64,000 nt of DNA, from NCBI RefSeq assembly GCF_050003625.1, contig NC_134399.1:154932473-154996472 (forward strand), written 5' to 3'. Below, one piece after another: positions 30,367 through 41,739 of this stretch (position 1 is the stretch's first letter; each line of letters begins with the position of its first letter). The translations under genes and the position numbers were made by a program. The DNA is from Haematobia irritans. Taxonomy: Eukaryota > Arthropoda > Insecta > Diptera > Muscidae. The notes under the pieces were generated by a model. It did not search any database. It saw nothing but the letters and a program-made list of their open reading frames with translations, and had not been told where the DNA came from.

Positions 30367-31900
30367 TGGTTGCCACAGATGGTAGAATTCTACAAATGGT
30401 CGATTTTTTACTGTTTGGTAGAATTCTCCATATTTTGACAAAATTTTCTATAGAAATAAAATTTTCACAAAAATTTTCTATAGAAATAAAATTTTCACAA
30501 AATGTTCTACCAAAATAAAATTTTGACAAAATTTTCCATAGAAATAAACTTTTGACAAAATTTTCCATGGCAATAAAATTTTCTAAAGAAATACATTTTG
30601 CGATAGAAATAATTTTTTGAAAAAATTTTCAATAGAAATAAACTTTTGATTTTAAAATTTTCTATACAAAAAAAATGTTGTCAAAAAAAATTTTTTTTCC
30701 ATTACATTATTTGTACTTTATTTGTACTTTATTGTACTTTATTTTGTATAGAAAGTAAAATTTATTTCTGTAGAAATAAAATTTTGACAAAATTTTTCAT
30801 ACAGATAAAATTTTGATAAAATTTTCTATAGAAATAAAAATTTGACAAAATTTTACATAGAAGTAAAATTTTTTACAAAATTTTCTATGAAAATAACATT
30901 TTGACAACATTTTTCATAACAATAAAATTTTCTATTGAAATAAAATTTTGACGAAATTTTCCATAGAAATAAAATTTCGACAAAATTTGTGATAGAAATA
31001 AATTTATGAAAAAATTTTCCATAGAAATAAAATTTTAATAAAATTTCCCATAGAAATAAAATTTTGTCAAAATTTTCTATACAAAATAAAAATTGTTTCT
31101 ACAGAAATACAACTTTGACAAAATTTTCCATACAAATAAAAATTTTTACAAAATTTTCGATAAAAGTAAAATTTCAACAAAATTTTCAATAGAATTCAAT
31201 TGTTGACAAAATTTTCAATAGCAATTAAATTTTGATAAAACTTTCCATTGAAATAAAATGTTGAAAAAATTTTCTATAGAAATAAAATTTTGAAAAAAAT
31301 TTCTATAGAAATAAAATTTTGAAAACATTTTCTATAGAAATAAAATTTTGGCAAAATTTTCTATAGAAATAAAATTTTGACAAAAGTTTCTAGAGAAATA
31401 AAATTTTGACAAAATTTTCTATAGAAATAAAATTTTGACAAAAGTTTCTATAGAAATAAAATTTGAGGAAATTTTCCATAAAAATAAAATTTGAAGAAAA
31501 TTTTCCATAGAAATACAATTTTACAAAATTTTCTATAGAATTAAAATTTGGACAATATTTACTATAAAAATAAAACTTTGACAAAATTTTCTACAGAAGT
31601 AAAATTTTGGGGAAAATAAATATAAAAATTGGGGAAATAGATTTAAAATTTTGAAAAAAAAAAAAAATCTATAGAAATAAAACTTTAACAAATTTTTCAA
31701 TAGGAAAACAAAATATGCCAACATTTTCAAAAGAAATAAAATGTTGATTAAATTTTTTATAGCAATTAATTTAAGGAAAATTTGCCAAAGAAATAAAATT
31801 TTGAAAAAAATCTATAGAAATCAAATTTTGACAAAATTTTCTATAAACTCAACATCTTGAAAAATGTGAATTATCGTGCTATTTCGTTTTCGTGCTAAAA
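30367..31900 (-). repeat. 29-bp tandem array, about 1.5 kb
   Basis: Starts CATGGTTGCCACAGATGGTAG, then about fifty diverged units of TCTATAGAAATAAAATTTT plus GACAAAATT, complementary to the orientation at 60.7-64 kb. Unit length is about 29 bp. Long frames here read FYFYRKFCQNFISIEN repeatedly; they are products of the repeat, not proteins. Confidence 0.93.
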
Positions 31901-32092
31901 TCGTTAAAACATTTAAAATTTGACACATTTACAAGTCAAGATATATTTATATACCCAAACAATTTTTACTAAAAGGTGGCATCGAATGAGCGCATTTAAA
32001 GAAAAAATATTTTTTTCATACTTTCCGCAAAACTATGGCTAAAAGCTTCAAAATAAGATTTTTTAAAATTTGCTAGATTTATGGTTATTTAT

Positions 32093-33105
32093 TATACCCT
32101 CCACCATAGGATGGGGGTATATTAACTTTGTCATTCCGTTTGTAACACATCGAAATATTGCTCTAAGACCCCATAAAGTATATATATTCTGGGTCGTGGT
32201 GAAATTCTGAGTCGATCTAAGCATGTCAGTCCGTCCGTCCGTCTGTTGAAATCACGCTAACTTCCGAACGAAACAAGCTATCGACTTGAAACTTGGCACA
32301 AGTAGTTTTTATTGATGTAGGTCGGATGGTATTGCAAATGGGCCATATCGGTCCACTTTTACGTATAGCCCCCATAAAAACGGACCCCCAAATTTGGCTT
32401 GCGATTGCTCTAAGGGAAGCAAATTTCATCCGATCCGACTGAAATTTGGTACATTGTGTTAATATATGGTCTCTAACAACCATGCAAAAATTGGGCCACA
32501 TCGGTCCATAATTATATATAGCCCCATATAAACCGATCCCCCGATTTGGCTTGCGGAGCCTCTAAGAGAAGCAAATTTCATCCGATCCGGCTGAAATTTG
32601 GTACATGGTGTTGGTATATGTTCTCTAATGACCATGCAAAAATTGGTCCACATCGGCCCATAATTATATACAGCCCTCATATAAGCCGATCCCCAGATTT
32701 GACCTCCGGAGCCTCTTAGAGGAGCAAAATTCATCCGATCCGGTTGAAATTTGGTACGTGGTGTTAGTATATGGTCTCTAACAACCATGCAAGAATTGGT
32801 CCATATTGGTCCATTATTATATATAGCCCCCATATAAATCGATCCCCAGATTTGTCCTCCGGAGTTTCTTGGAGGAGCAAAAGTCATCCGATCCGGTTGA
32901 AATTTGGAACATGGTGTTAGAATGTGGTCTCTAACAAACACGCAAGAATTTCTCCGGAGCCTCTTGGAGGAGCAAAATTCATCCGATCCGGTTGAAATGT
33001 TAGTATAAGGCCGCTAATAACCATGCCAAAAGTGTGCCATATCGGTCTATAATTATATGTAGATGATCCCCAATCACACAAAAATTGGCCCATATCGGTT
33101 CATAA
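32093..33105 (-). mobile_element. G2-family element, copy e
   Basis: Left end TATACCCTCCACCATAGG (the element's 3' end), then at least five units with GGTCCATAATTATATATAG, CCCCATATAAACCGATCCCC and CAAATTTCATCCGATCC spaced about 150 bp. The distal 5' end is missing; the unit ladder runs into a 29-bp array at 33109. Confidence 0.8.
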
Positions 33106-33108
33106 TCA

Positions 33109-33478
33109 TGGTTGCCACTCGAGCCATAAATAATCTACCAAAATTTTATTTTTATAGAAAACATTGTCAAAATGTTATTTCTATAGAAAATTTTGTCGAA
33201 ATTTTATTTCTATAGAAAATTGTGTCAAAATTTTATTTCTATAGAAAATTTTTTCCAAATTTTATTTCTATAGAAAATTTTTGTCCAAATTTTATTTCTA
33301 TAGAAAATTTTTTCCAAATTTTACTTCTATAGAAAATGTTGTCAAAATTTTATTTCTATAGAAACTTTAAACTTATTTATATACGTATTTAATCGGCCTT
33401 TTTTAGTTTAATATATATATTGTTTTTTTTTTTTTTTCTTTTAATTGTGTTAAATTATTTTTGGCACGATTGGCAACC
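33109..33478 (+). repeat. 29-bp-repeat element with both GGTTGCCAC edges
   Basis: Left edge ATGGTTGCCACTCGAGCC with AATAATCTACC; right edge AAATTATTTTTGGCACGATTGGCAACC. Between lie about eight units of AATTTTATTTCTATAGAAA. The edges are inverted, so this looks like a compact element rather than a plain satellite. Confidence 0.75.
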
Positions 33479-34516
33479 GAGTTTGCAATACCATCCGACC
33501 GATATCAATAATAATTTCTACACCGAAAGAATTTTCTTCGTAAAAAGAACGAAAATTTTCTTAAAAGTACGGAATTTGTAATTGTTTTGCAACCATAAAA
33601 ACTTTTCATTAAAAGTACGAAATATTTCGTACTTTTTACGAGGAAAAGTTCTTCCATATTTTTCGTAGTTTGTAAGAAAAAATTCGTACTTTTTATAAAG
33701 AATCTTCTTAATTTTTATGAAAAATCTTCGTACTTTTTATGAAACAATTTTGTTCTTTTTATGAAATTGTTTCGTACTTTTTATGAAAAACTCTCGTAGT
33801 TTTTATGAAAAACTTTCGTAGTTTTTATGAAAAATCTTCGTACTTTTTATGAAACAATTTCGTTCTTTTTATGAAATTGTTTCGTATTTTTTTTTTTTTT
33901 GAAAATGTTTCGTATTTTCGTATGAAAAACTTTCGTACTTTTTTTAAAAAATGTTCGAACATGGATAAAAAATAGGATAAAGGAATACACTCAAGAACAT
34001 TATCAAAGGAAATATTATGTCGCGAACGGATATTTTACAATATCCGTTTATTTTAAAGAAAATGTACGAAACATTTTCTTTAAAATTTATTCTTTTTATG
34101 AAGAAATTTTAACGCAAAATGTTTCGTAATATATTCATAAATTCGTAAAAACTTCTACACAAAAATCATGAAATTTGAAGAAAGTTTCGTTAAAAGTACA
34201 TAACTTTTACGAAGAAAAATTAATGTAGAATATTTCATAGACGTTTCGTATATTCGTAAAATGTTCTTAGTAAAATTTACGAAAATGAATGAATATTTCG
34301 TTGCTTTAATGAAGAATTCAAGAAAAATATTTAATGAAGAATTCTTCGTAAAATTAACGAAGAGAATTCTTTCGTTGTAGCAAAAAGCTTCTATAGCATA
34401 TTTCGTTCGGAAATTAGCGTAATTAAACAGACGGACAGACATTCAGACGGTAGGATATATTTCGATATGTTGCAAACGGAATGACAGTGTTAGTATACCC
34501 CGCACCCTATGGTAGA
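33479..34516 (+). mobile_element. G2-family 3' end, copy f, split by TIR element K
   Basis: GTTTGCAATACCATCCGACC before the insertion, and TTCTATAGCATATTTCGTTCGG, CAAACGGAATGACAG and CCCTATGGTAGAGGA after it, together give the last 180 bp of a G2 element. Confidence 0.7.
33530..34377. mobile_element. TIR foldback element K, copy 2 (TA target duplication)
   Basis: 848 bp between CACCGAAAGAATTTTCTTCG and its near complement, with TA at 33528-33529 and 34378-34379. Same CGTACTTTTTATGAAA arm repeats as copy 1 and the same GGAATACACTCAAG core, without the nested retroelement. It interrupts a G2 element at CTAC/TTGTGCC. Confidence 0.85.
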
Positions 34517-35715
34517 GGACATAAAGACAGAAAAATAACACAAGTGTTCGAATAGCATCACACGTCGAACACTTGACAAAATGACTCAATTTAACAGACG
34601 ATAGATTTTTTATTGAACATCATAGAATAATAAAGTTATTGCAGTACTATTCCCTAGCTGTTGTTGTTGTTATTGTCTATGTTATTGTTGTTATTGCTTT
34701 TGCTATGGTCTTTGCTCCTATAGGTCTTTCTTCTGACATCACATCTCAGATATGACCTTAGACAGCAATAACGATAGAGCAACAAACGACAAAAAACTAA
34801 AGGACAACATTATATATTGAACATGCCACACATACACACATCCACACTGTAATCTAACATCACGTAGTCAATAACACAAACACTTACTTTTTGTATACTC
34901 TCAGAGTGGGGCCTTCATATCTGGACATGTAGGACAATTGTGATGGCAATAGACCTTTATGGTCACAGAGTCAAGACATGTGGTAACAATATCTATCTCT
35001 ATGTGTATGAATTTCAATTCAATTTACTTGTTCTCCAATAAAATCCGCTCCAGCACACACCCCTCCCCCGCATCGATATATATTAAACCAATTCCAAAAA
35101 AAAATCAATGGGCGAGATGTCCCCTTTTGTATACTCTTGTATATAGGGATCAGTAAACAAAAGGTCAACATGATTTGATAACCTTAATGCCAGTAACAGC
35201 AAGAGAGAGAGAGAGCATGGGAGTAAGCAACAAATAAAAGAAAATGGGAATTGGGTTTTGAAGGTGGTATGAGTAAGAGAGAGAGAGAGAGAGAGTATAA
35301 ATGATATCAAAATCGTTATTGACATCAAAATTTTTAATTCTTTACGTGTGGGCGAAAGGGGAAGGAGATATTTTTCTTGTTGTTTTGCTTTCATCTTTGA
35401 ATTGCTAAGAGTTGACTCAATTGTATACTTAATCAAACGTTTTTACTGACCATTAAACTTTCTCAATGGGTGTTATGACCATGTGTGTAATACGCACACT
35501 GTCATAATCACTGTCAACTAGAAGAAGGGGGCTATATAATCGAGTATATTAGGATGACAGCAGACATTTGGTTTAAGAGTTTCAACTTTGCTTATTTAAC
35601 CCTGGAAAGTCATACTTATATTTTGTTCACTAACGTCATCCTTTGACTACGGATTATTTCCAGACGCTTTATTTTGTATTGTGAGCAAAAATGTGGACCA
35701 AAATTGAATTTATTT
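34517..35715. other. unique noncoding DNA
   Basis: GA microsatellites at about 35203-35214 and 35275-35295 and a GTTGTTGTTGTTATTG stretch near 34660. No coding domain or element ends. Confidence 0.4.
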
Positions 35716-37834
35716 TTATACCCACCACCATATAATGGTGATAGGGGTATAATAAGTTTGTCATTCCGTGTGTAACACATCGACTATATAAAGTATATAT
35801 ATTCTTGATCAGGGAGAAATTCTAAGACGATATAAGCATGTCCGTCTGTCTGTCTGTAATCACGCTACAGCCTTCAATAATTGCGCTATCGTCCTGAAAT
35901 TTGACACAGATTCGTTTTTTGGACGCAGGCAGGTCAAGTTCAAGGATGGGCTATATCGGTCCAAGTTTTGATATAGTCTCCATATAAACCGATTTCTCGA
36001 TTTGGGGTCTTGGGCTTATAAAACACGTAGTTTTTGTCCAATTAGCCTGAAATTGAAAATCTAGAAGTACTTGGGGACCATAAAAAGGTGTGCCGAAAAT
36101 GGTGCCCATCGGACCATGTTTTGGTATAGACCAATCTCCCGATTTTGCTTCTTGGGCGTCAAGAAACTGTATTTTCTATACGATTTGCCTGAAATTGAAA
36201 ATCTAGAGGTATTCTAGGACCATAAAGAGGTGTGTTGCAAATGGTCCGTATCGGTCCATGTTTTGGTATAGCCCCCATATAGACCAATCTCCCGATTTTG
36301 CTTCTTGGGCTTCTAGAAACTGTATCTACTATCCGATTTGCATGAAATTGGAAATTTAGAGGTATTTGGGGACCTTACAGAGGTGTGTCGAAGAAGGTCC
36401 GTATCGGTCCACGTTTTGGTATAGCCCCCATATAGACCGATTTCCCGATTTTGGTTTTTGGGTGTCTAGAAACTGTATTTTCTATCAAATTGAAAATATA
36501 GAGGTATTTTATGGTATTTTAGGACCATGGTCCGCATCGGTCCATGTTTTGGTATAGTCGCCATATACACCGATCTCCCGATTTTTATTCTTTGGCTTCT
36601 ATAAACTGTATTTATTACCCGATTTGCCTGAAATTGGAAATCTAGACGTATTTTGGGACCCCAAATATGTGTGCCGACATTGAGGAGAATCGGTCCATTT
36701 TTTTGTTTTAGCCCCATATAGACCGATCTGTCGGTTTTACTTCTTGGGCGTCTAGAGACAATATTTTCTAGGCGATTTGCTTGAAATTGAAAATCTACAG
36801 GTATTCTAAGATCACAAATAACATAGGGGTGTCGCAAATGGTGCCTATTGGTCCATATTTTGGTACAGCCCCCATATAGACCGACCTTCCGACTTTATTT
36901 CTTGGGCTTCTGGAATCCTTAGTTTTTATCCAAATTGCCGGAAATTAGAAATATAGACGTATCTTAGGACCAGAAAGAGGTGTGTCGAAAATGGTCCGTA
37001 TCGGTCCATGTTTTGGTATAGCCCCTATATAGACCGATCTCTCGATTTTACTTTTTGGGCTTCTAGAATTCGTAGTTTTCACCAATTCGTCTGAAAGTGG
37101 AATTCTAGAGGTATTTGAGGAACATTAAGAGGTGGTGAGTATTGGTCCATGTTTTGGTATAGACCTCATATAGCCCTAACTCCCGAATTTATTTCTAGGA
37201 CTCCAAATCAAGGCGTTATTTCATCATATACACGATATGTTTATGATTTCTCTAAAACTAAAACAAAATTGGTTTTCCAGAATCAAATCCAGAATCTGAG
37301 CTGTTCTTCATAGGTAGAATCTTTAATTTTTTTCTTCAGGAAGCGTACTGGTTGAACTGATTTGCTTGGGAGAAGATTTGTCATCAAACCCCCTAAAATG
37401 TTATATATTATAACCGTGGTTCAATGATTAGCATGCCCGCCTTGCATACACAAGGGCGTGGGTTCGATTCCTGCTGCGACCGAACACCAAAAAAAAAAGT
37501 TTTTCAGCGGTGGATTATCCCACCTCAGTAATGCTGGTGACATTTCTGAGGGTTTCAAAGCTTCTCTAAGTGGTTTCACTGGAATGTGGAACGCCGTTCG
37601 GACTCGGCTATAAAAAGGAGGTCCCTTGTCATTGAGCTTAACATGGAATCGGGCAGCACTCAGTGATAAGAGAGAAGTTCACCAATGTGGTGTCACAATG
37701 GACTGAATAGTCTAAGGGAGCCTGATACATCGGGCTGCCACCTAACCTAACCTATATATTATCAAGTAACCCGCTACGACGATGAGTTTTCAAAGTAAAC
37801 TATTATATTTGATTCATGGTGGTGGGTATTTAAT
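35716..37834 (-). mobile_element. 153-bp-unit element, family G1, copy d, with a SINE inside
   Basis: Left end TTATACCCACCACCATATAATGG is the element's 3' end. It is followed by CATCGACTATATAAAGTATATA, CACGCTACAG, CTGCCTGC-like words and at least eight units with GGTCCATGTTTTGGTATAG and GACCGATCTCCCGATTT. After a SINE it finishes with TTCATGGTGGTGGGTATTTAA, the complement of the family's 5' subterminal sequence; the final 40 bp are missing. It is the longest unit ladder in the window. Confidence 0.8.
37412..37752 (+). mobile_element. tRNA-derived SINE, copy 6, with 10-bp target duplication
   Basis: ACCGTGGTTCAATGATTAGC (A-box region), GGGTTCGATTCCTGC (B box), body with CTCGGCTATAAAAAGGAGG, and CCTAACCTAACC tail. 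The duplication TATATATTAT lies at 37402-37411 and 37753-37762. One of the best-preserved copies. Confidence 0.92.
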
Positions 37835-37938
37835 GGCATCACGAATTGATTTCCTTATAGAAGGTATATTCCAGAAGATATGATAAAAATAAATTTTTCA
37901 TTTTTCGAGCCTGAATTTAGAATTTAATGTTGTCGTTC

Positions 37939-38496
37939 ACACAAAACAAAAATTTCTGATTCAATCACCAAATTAATTGATCCAATTAATTTTTTAATTG
38001 ATATGTCTTCAATCACGAAAATGATAGTATCAATCACAGTTTTAATTGGGCATAGAAAAAATTCTTGATTAAAAAATTAATTGATTTTTTTCAGCAAATT
38101 TCAATTAATTTTTTAATTGATTCAATTAAAAATTTAATTGATGTTGATTGCAAAACTCAAATAATTTATTAATTAAAAAAGGTAACTATTTTTAATTACT
38201 TTCTGAATTGGCTTAAAGTTTTTATTTGGATTAACAAATGATTGGTTGAAATACATTTTTCATTAAAAATTAAAAAAAATCAGCACTTTTTTTAACTGAA
38301 TTAGTCTTCCGAATTTGATTAAAAAGTTAATTTTATCAATTAATTTTTTAATTAAAAATTTTAAAATGTTCAATCATTGACTTAATTAACTTAATTTGCT
38401 ATCATGATTAAAAAGTTAATTGTATCAATTAATTTATTAATTGAAAAAATTTTCAACTTCAATTAACTTTTTAATTTTGGTGATATTTTTTCTGTG
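37939..38496 (-). mobile_element. AT-rich foldback element E, copy 1
   Basis: Begins CACACAAAACAAAAATTTC and ends GGTGATATTTTTTCTGTG, followed by TA. It is made of alternating ATTAATTTTTTAATTG-type words and their complements. It is the reverse complement of copy 3 (38791-39315). Confidence 0.8.
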
Positions 38497-38498
38497 TA

Positions 38499-38788
38499 CA
38501 CAGAAAAAAATTTTACGAAAAATTTTCCAATTAAAATTTTTATTGAGTTTTAAAAAATATTCAATTAAAAATTTAATTGAATCAACAAATTTTTTAATTG
38601 AAACAAAAATCAATCACAAAAATTAATAGTATCAATTAATTTTTTAATTGGATCAATTAATTTTTTAATTGACCTTCAATTAATTTTTTAATTGATACTA
38701 TCATTTCTGTGATTGAAGACATTTCAATTAAAAAATTAATTGGATCAATTAATTTCGTGATTGAATCAGAAAAAAATTTTTTTGTGTG
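38499..38788. mobile_element. AT-rich foldback element E, short copy 2
   Basis: A 290-bp version with inverted ends CACAGAAAAAAATTTT and AAAATTTTTTTGTGTG, flanked by TA at 38497-38498 and 38789-38790. It lies exactly between copies 1 and 3 and shares one TA with each. Confidence 0.8.
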
Positions 38789-38790
38789 TA

Positions 38791-39315
38791 CACAGAAAAA
38801 AATATCACCAAAATATTTCCAATTAAAAAGTTAATTGAAGTTGAATATTTTTTCAATTAATAAATTAATTGATACAATTAACTTTTTAATCAAGATACAA
38901 CATAAAGTTAATTAAGTCAATGATTGAACATTTTAAAATTTTTAATTAAAAAATTAATTGATACAATTAACTTTTTAATCAAATTCGGAAGACTAAGTCA
39001 GTTAAAAAAAGTGATGAACATTTCTTAATCCAAATAAAAACTCTAAGCCAATTCAGAAAGTAATTGAAAATAATTACCTTTTTAAATAAAAAATAATTGG
39101 GGTTTGCATTCAAAATCAATTAAATTTTTAATTGAATCAATTAAAAAATTAATTGAAAATTGCTAATGACATCAATTAATATTTTAATCAAGAATTTTTC
39201 TATGCCCAATTAAAACTGTGATTGATACTATCATTTTCGTGATTGAAGACATTTCAATTAAAAAATTAATTGGATCAATTAATTTCGTGATTGAATCAGA
39301 ATTTTTTTTTGTGTG
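38791..39315 (+). mobile_element. AT-rich foldback element E, copy 3
   Basis: Begins CACAGAAAAAAATATCACC, ends ATTTTTTTTTTGTGTG, followed by TA (39316-39317). Words such as GAAGACATTTCAATT and TCATTTTCGTGATTG are shared with copies 1, 2 and 5. No coding sequence. Confidence 0.8.
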
Positions 39316-39329
39316 TAGTGAAAGGGAAT

Positions 39330-39533
39330 AATCTTCCGAATTTGATTAAAAAGTTAATTGTATCAATTAATTTTTTAATTAAAAATTTAAAAAATTTCAA
39401 TCATTGACTTAATTAACTTAATGTTTCTATCATGATTAAAAAGTTAATTGTATCAATTAATTTATTAATTGAAAAAATTTTCAACTTCAATTAACTTTTT
39501 AATTGGAAATATTTTGGTGATATTTTTTTCTGT
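39330..39533 (-). mobile_element. AT-rich foldback element E, partial copy 4
   Basis: CTTCCGAATTTGATTAAAAAG to GGTGATATTTTTTTCTGTG, matching the second half of copy 1 in the same orientation. Confidence 0.75.
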
Positions 39534-39535
39534 GT

Positions 39536-39835
39536 TAACATTGTTTTAAAGGACTTTGATACCATATTCATATGAAAAAAGATCTTAAAACACGAAAAAT
39601 TAAATTTTGTGTCCTAGAATCAAGTATGCAAAGCCCAAATTTAAAAGAGAATTGTGTCATAAAAGTATTCTTACTTGTCTTCTCCGCTTTTTTTGGCGCG
39701 GAATAAATACCAATATCATAAAAGTGTCCTTGCTTGTATTCTCCGCTTTTTTGGCTCGGAATCAATACCAACATCATTTGAGTAAAGACAAAATCTTTGG
39801 AACCAGACATGCTGTTTTTTTTTCAATGTACTATC
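39536..39835 (-). mobile_element. CACTGAAAAA-ended element D, partial copy 0
   Basis: Complement of the first third of element D (see 40989): GGCTCGGAATCAATACCAA, GACAAAATCTTTGGAACC and an ending TTTTTTTTCAATGTA. A 64-bp inner part (AAAGTRTYCTTRCTTGT... GGAAT.AATACCAA) is duplicated. Confidence 0.7.
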
Positions 39836-39913
39836 GATAAACACTGGTCCTTGACGGAGCCGCATCGCATAAAAATTGAATTAATTTCATCGAAACACTG
39901 TCGCTGAGTTAAT

Positions 39914-40208
39914 CCACACAGAAAAAATATTCACGAACATTTTTCCAATTAAAATGTTAATTGAGCTTTAAAAAAATATTCAATTAAAAATTTTATTGAT
40001 TCTGGAATTTTTTAATTTTACCAAAACTCAATCACAAAAATAAATAGTATCAATTATTTTTTTAATTGGATCAATTAATGTTTTATTTGATTTTCAATTA
40101 AGTTGTTAATTGATACTATCATTTTTTGTGATTGAAGATATTTCTATTAAAAAATTAATTGGATCAATTAATTTCGTGATTGAATCAGAAAAACATTTTT
40201 TGGTGTGC
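39914..40208. mobile_element. AT-rich foldback element E, copy 5
   Basis: CACACAGAAAAAATATTCACG at the left and AACATTTTTTGGTGTG at the right, with the same interior as copy 2 (GAAGATATTTCTATT, TGATTGAATCAGAAA). More diverged; TA duplication not preserved on the left. Confidence 0.7.
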
Positions 40209-40988
40209 ACGTCAAAAATTGTAAAAAATAATTGCAGCAAAATGTTTACGATTTAATTTTTGTTTTTTTGGAGGACATGAATCTTTTAAGTTGCTGTAAA
40301 CAACACAAATAGCACTCATATGTCGAAATGTTCTGAATACGTATAACCTAAAAATGTCAAGCTTTATGTCAGAGCTTTCTGTTGGCAGATTGCAATATCT
40401 TGTCAAAAAAGGCAATTATCGTACAAAGCTTTCTAAAATAGGAGATATTTTTCAACACTTTATTTCAAAAAAAGGGTTTTACTTGAAACATAGCATAATT
40501 TCTGCTTGAAGTCGTGTCTGCACGAAACTTTTTATACTACCGTTTCCAAGGAATCTGAGTCCCTAAACCGTATTGAAGCTAAACCCTTAGTGTGGGGTCA
40601 TGCAGAAGGGATTCCTTCTGTCACCTATAAGCAAGGATATAGGTATACCCTAATGTTTCTGTGACTCCTACAAAACACATACCAGTGAACGCATTTGTTT
40701 CTTGGAAATATGTTCTTCTTTATGACTGTGTTGCTCTTGTGTTGGGAAAGCATTCCTGTCAAACACTTGTTGTTTGTGTTCCTGAATAGATATTAACCTT
40801 TTGCACTTGGGTGACATAGATCTAAATTACAAAACAGTAATCGACACTGACACTGATAACTATTCGACACTGTCTCATTTACTATTACCAATGTCATTTT
40901 GTTTGCTATGACCATGATTGGTAAATATTACTGTGGATATGTGTTTGGGGAAATATTTAGACGCCATTGCAATATGTATATTATTCTG
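40209..40988. other. unassigned noncoding DNA
   Basis: No repeats, element ends or coding motifs recognised. Confidence 0.35.
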
Positions 40989-41643
40989 CACTGAAAAAAA
41001 AGCATACTCGGTTCCAAAGATTTTGTCTTTACTTTAAAAAATTTGGTATTGATTCCGAGCCAAAGAAGCGGAGAATACAAGTAAGGATACTTTAAAGACA
41101 CAATTCTCTTTTAAATTTAGGTTTTGTGTACTTGCTTCTAGGAAGCAAATTTTAATTTTTCGCTTTCTCAGCTTTTTTTCTTCATATGCTATCAAAGTCC
41201 TTTAAAAACGAGTTAATAGCAACTTTATTTTCCAAATTAAGACTCGACTTCCAGTAGATATTATGCTATGTTTGAAGTAAAAAACTTCTTTAAAATAAAG
41301 TTTTGAAAAACATGTCTATATTTGAACGATTTTTTGCTTTGTAGTCAAGATGCAAAAAGACAACAAATTTAAAGACAATTTCATTAAATTTAAAGAATTT
41401 TTCTGAATTATTAAAGTCAAGTTGACCTTAGCCTATAAATTTTTTCTTTCATGTTAAGATACCCATTTTTAAGTCAAATCACTTAATTATAAGGACAATA
41501 CGACTTCATTGAAAAGTTTATCGACTTTTGGACAAGGAAAATAACTTTATTTTAGAGAAATGCATATTCTATGCTAAGCAAAATTTGTATTCGTATTTTA
41601 AAGACATGAAATCTTTGACCTCACGACAATATTTTTTTCAGTG
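40989..41643 (+). mobile_element. CACTGAAAAA-ended element D, copy 1
   Basis: 655 bp from CACTGAAAAAAAAGCATAC to ACAATATTTTTTTCAGTG. It includes GATTCCGAGCCAAAGAAGC and TGCTTCTAGGAAGC (itself a short palindrome). Nearly the same sequence recurs at 41740-42954. No protein. Confidence 0.8.
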
Positions 41644-41739
41644 TGTATTACCAATTAATAATTTCAAAATGTTTACTTTTAATAAATAGACACGATATAC
41701 AAATGTTGTTTATATTTTTGTAATAAATCGCAACATCTA

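Noticed and set aside
30367..31900. Regular ~29-bp repeats resembling a CRISPR array
   Set aside because: Units are contiguous and diverged with no unique spacers, no cas genes, and the setting is a eukaryotic transposon-rich region.
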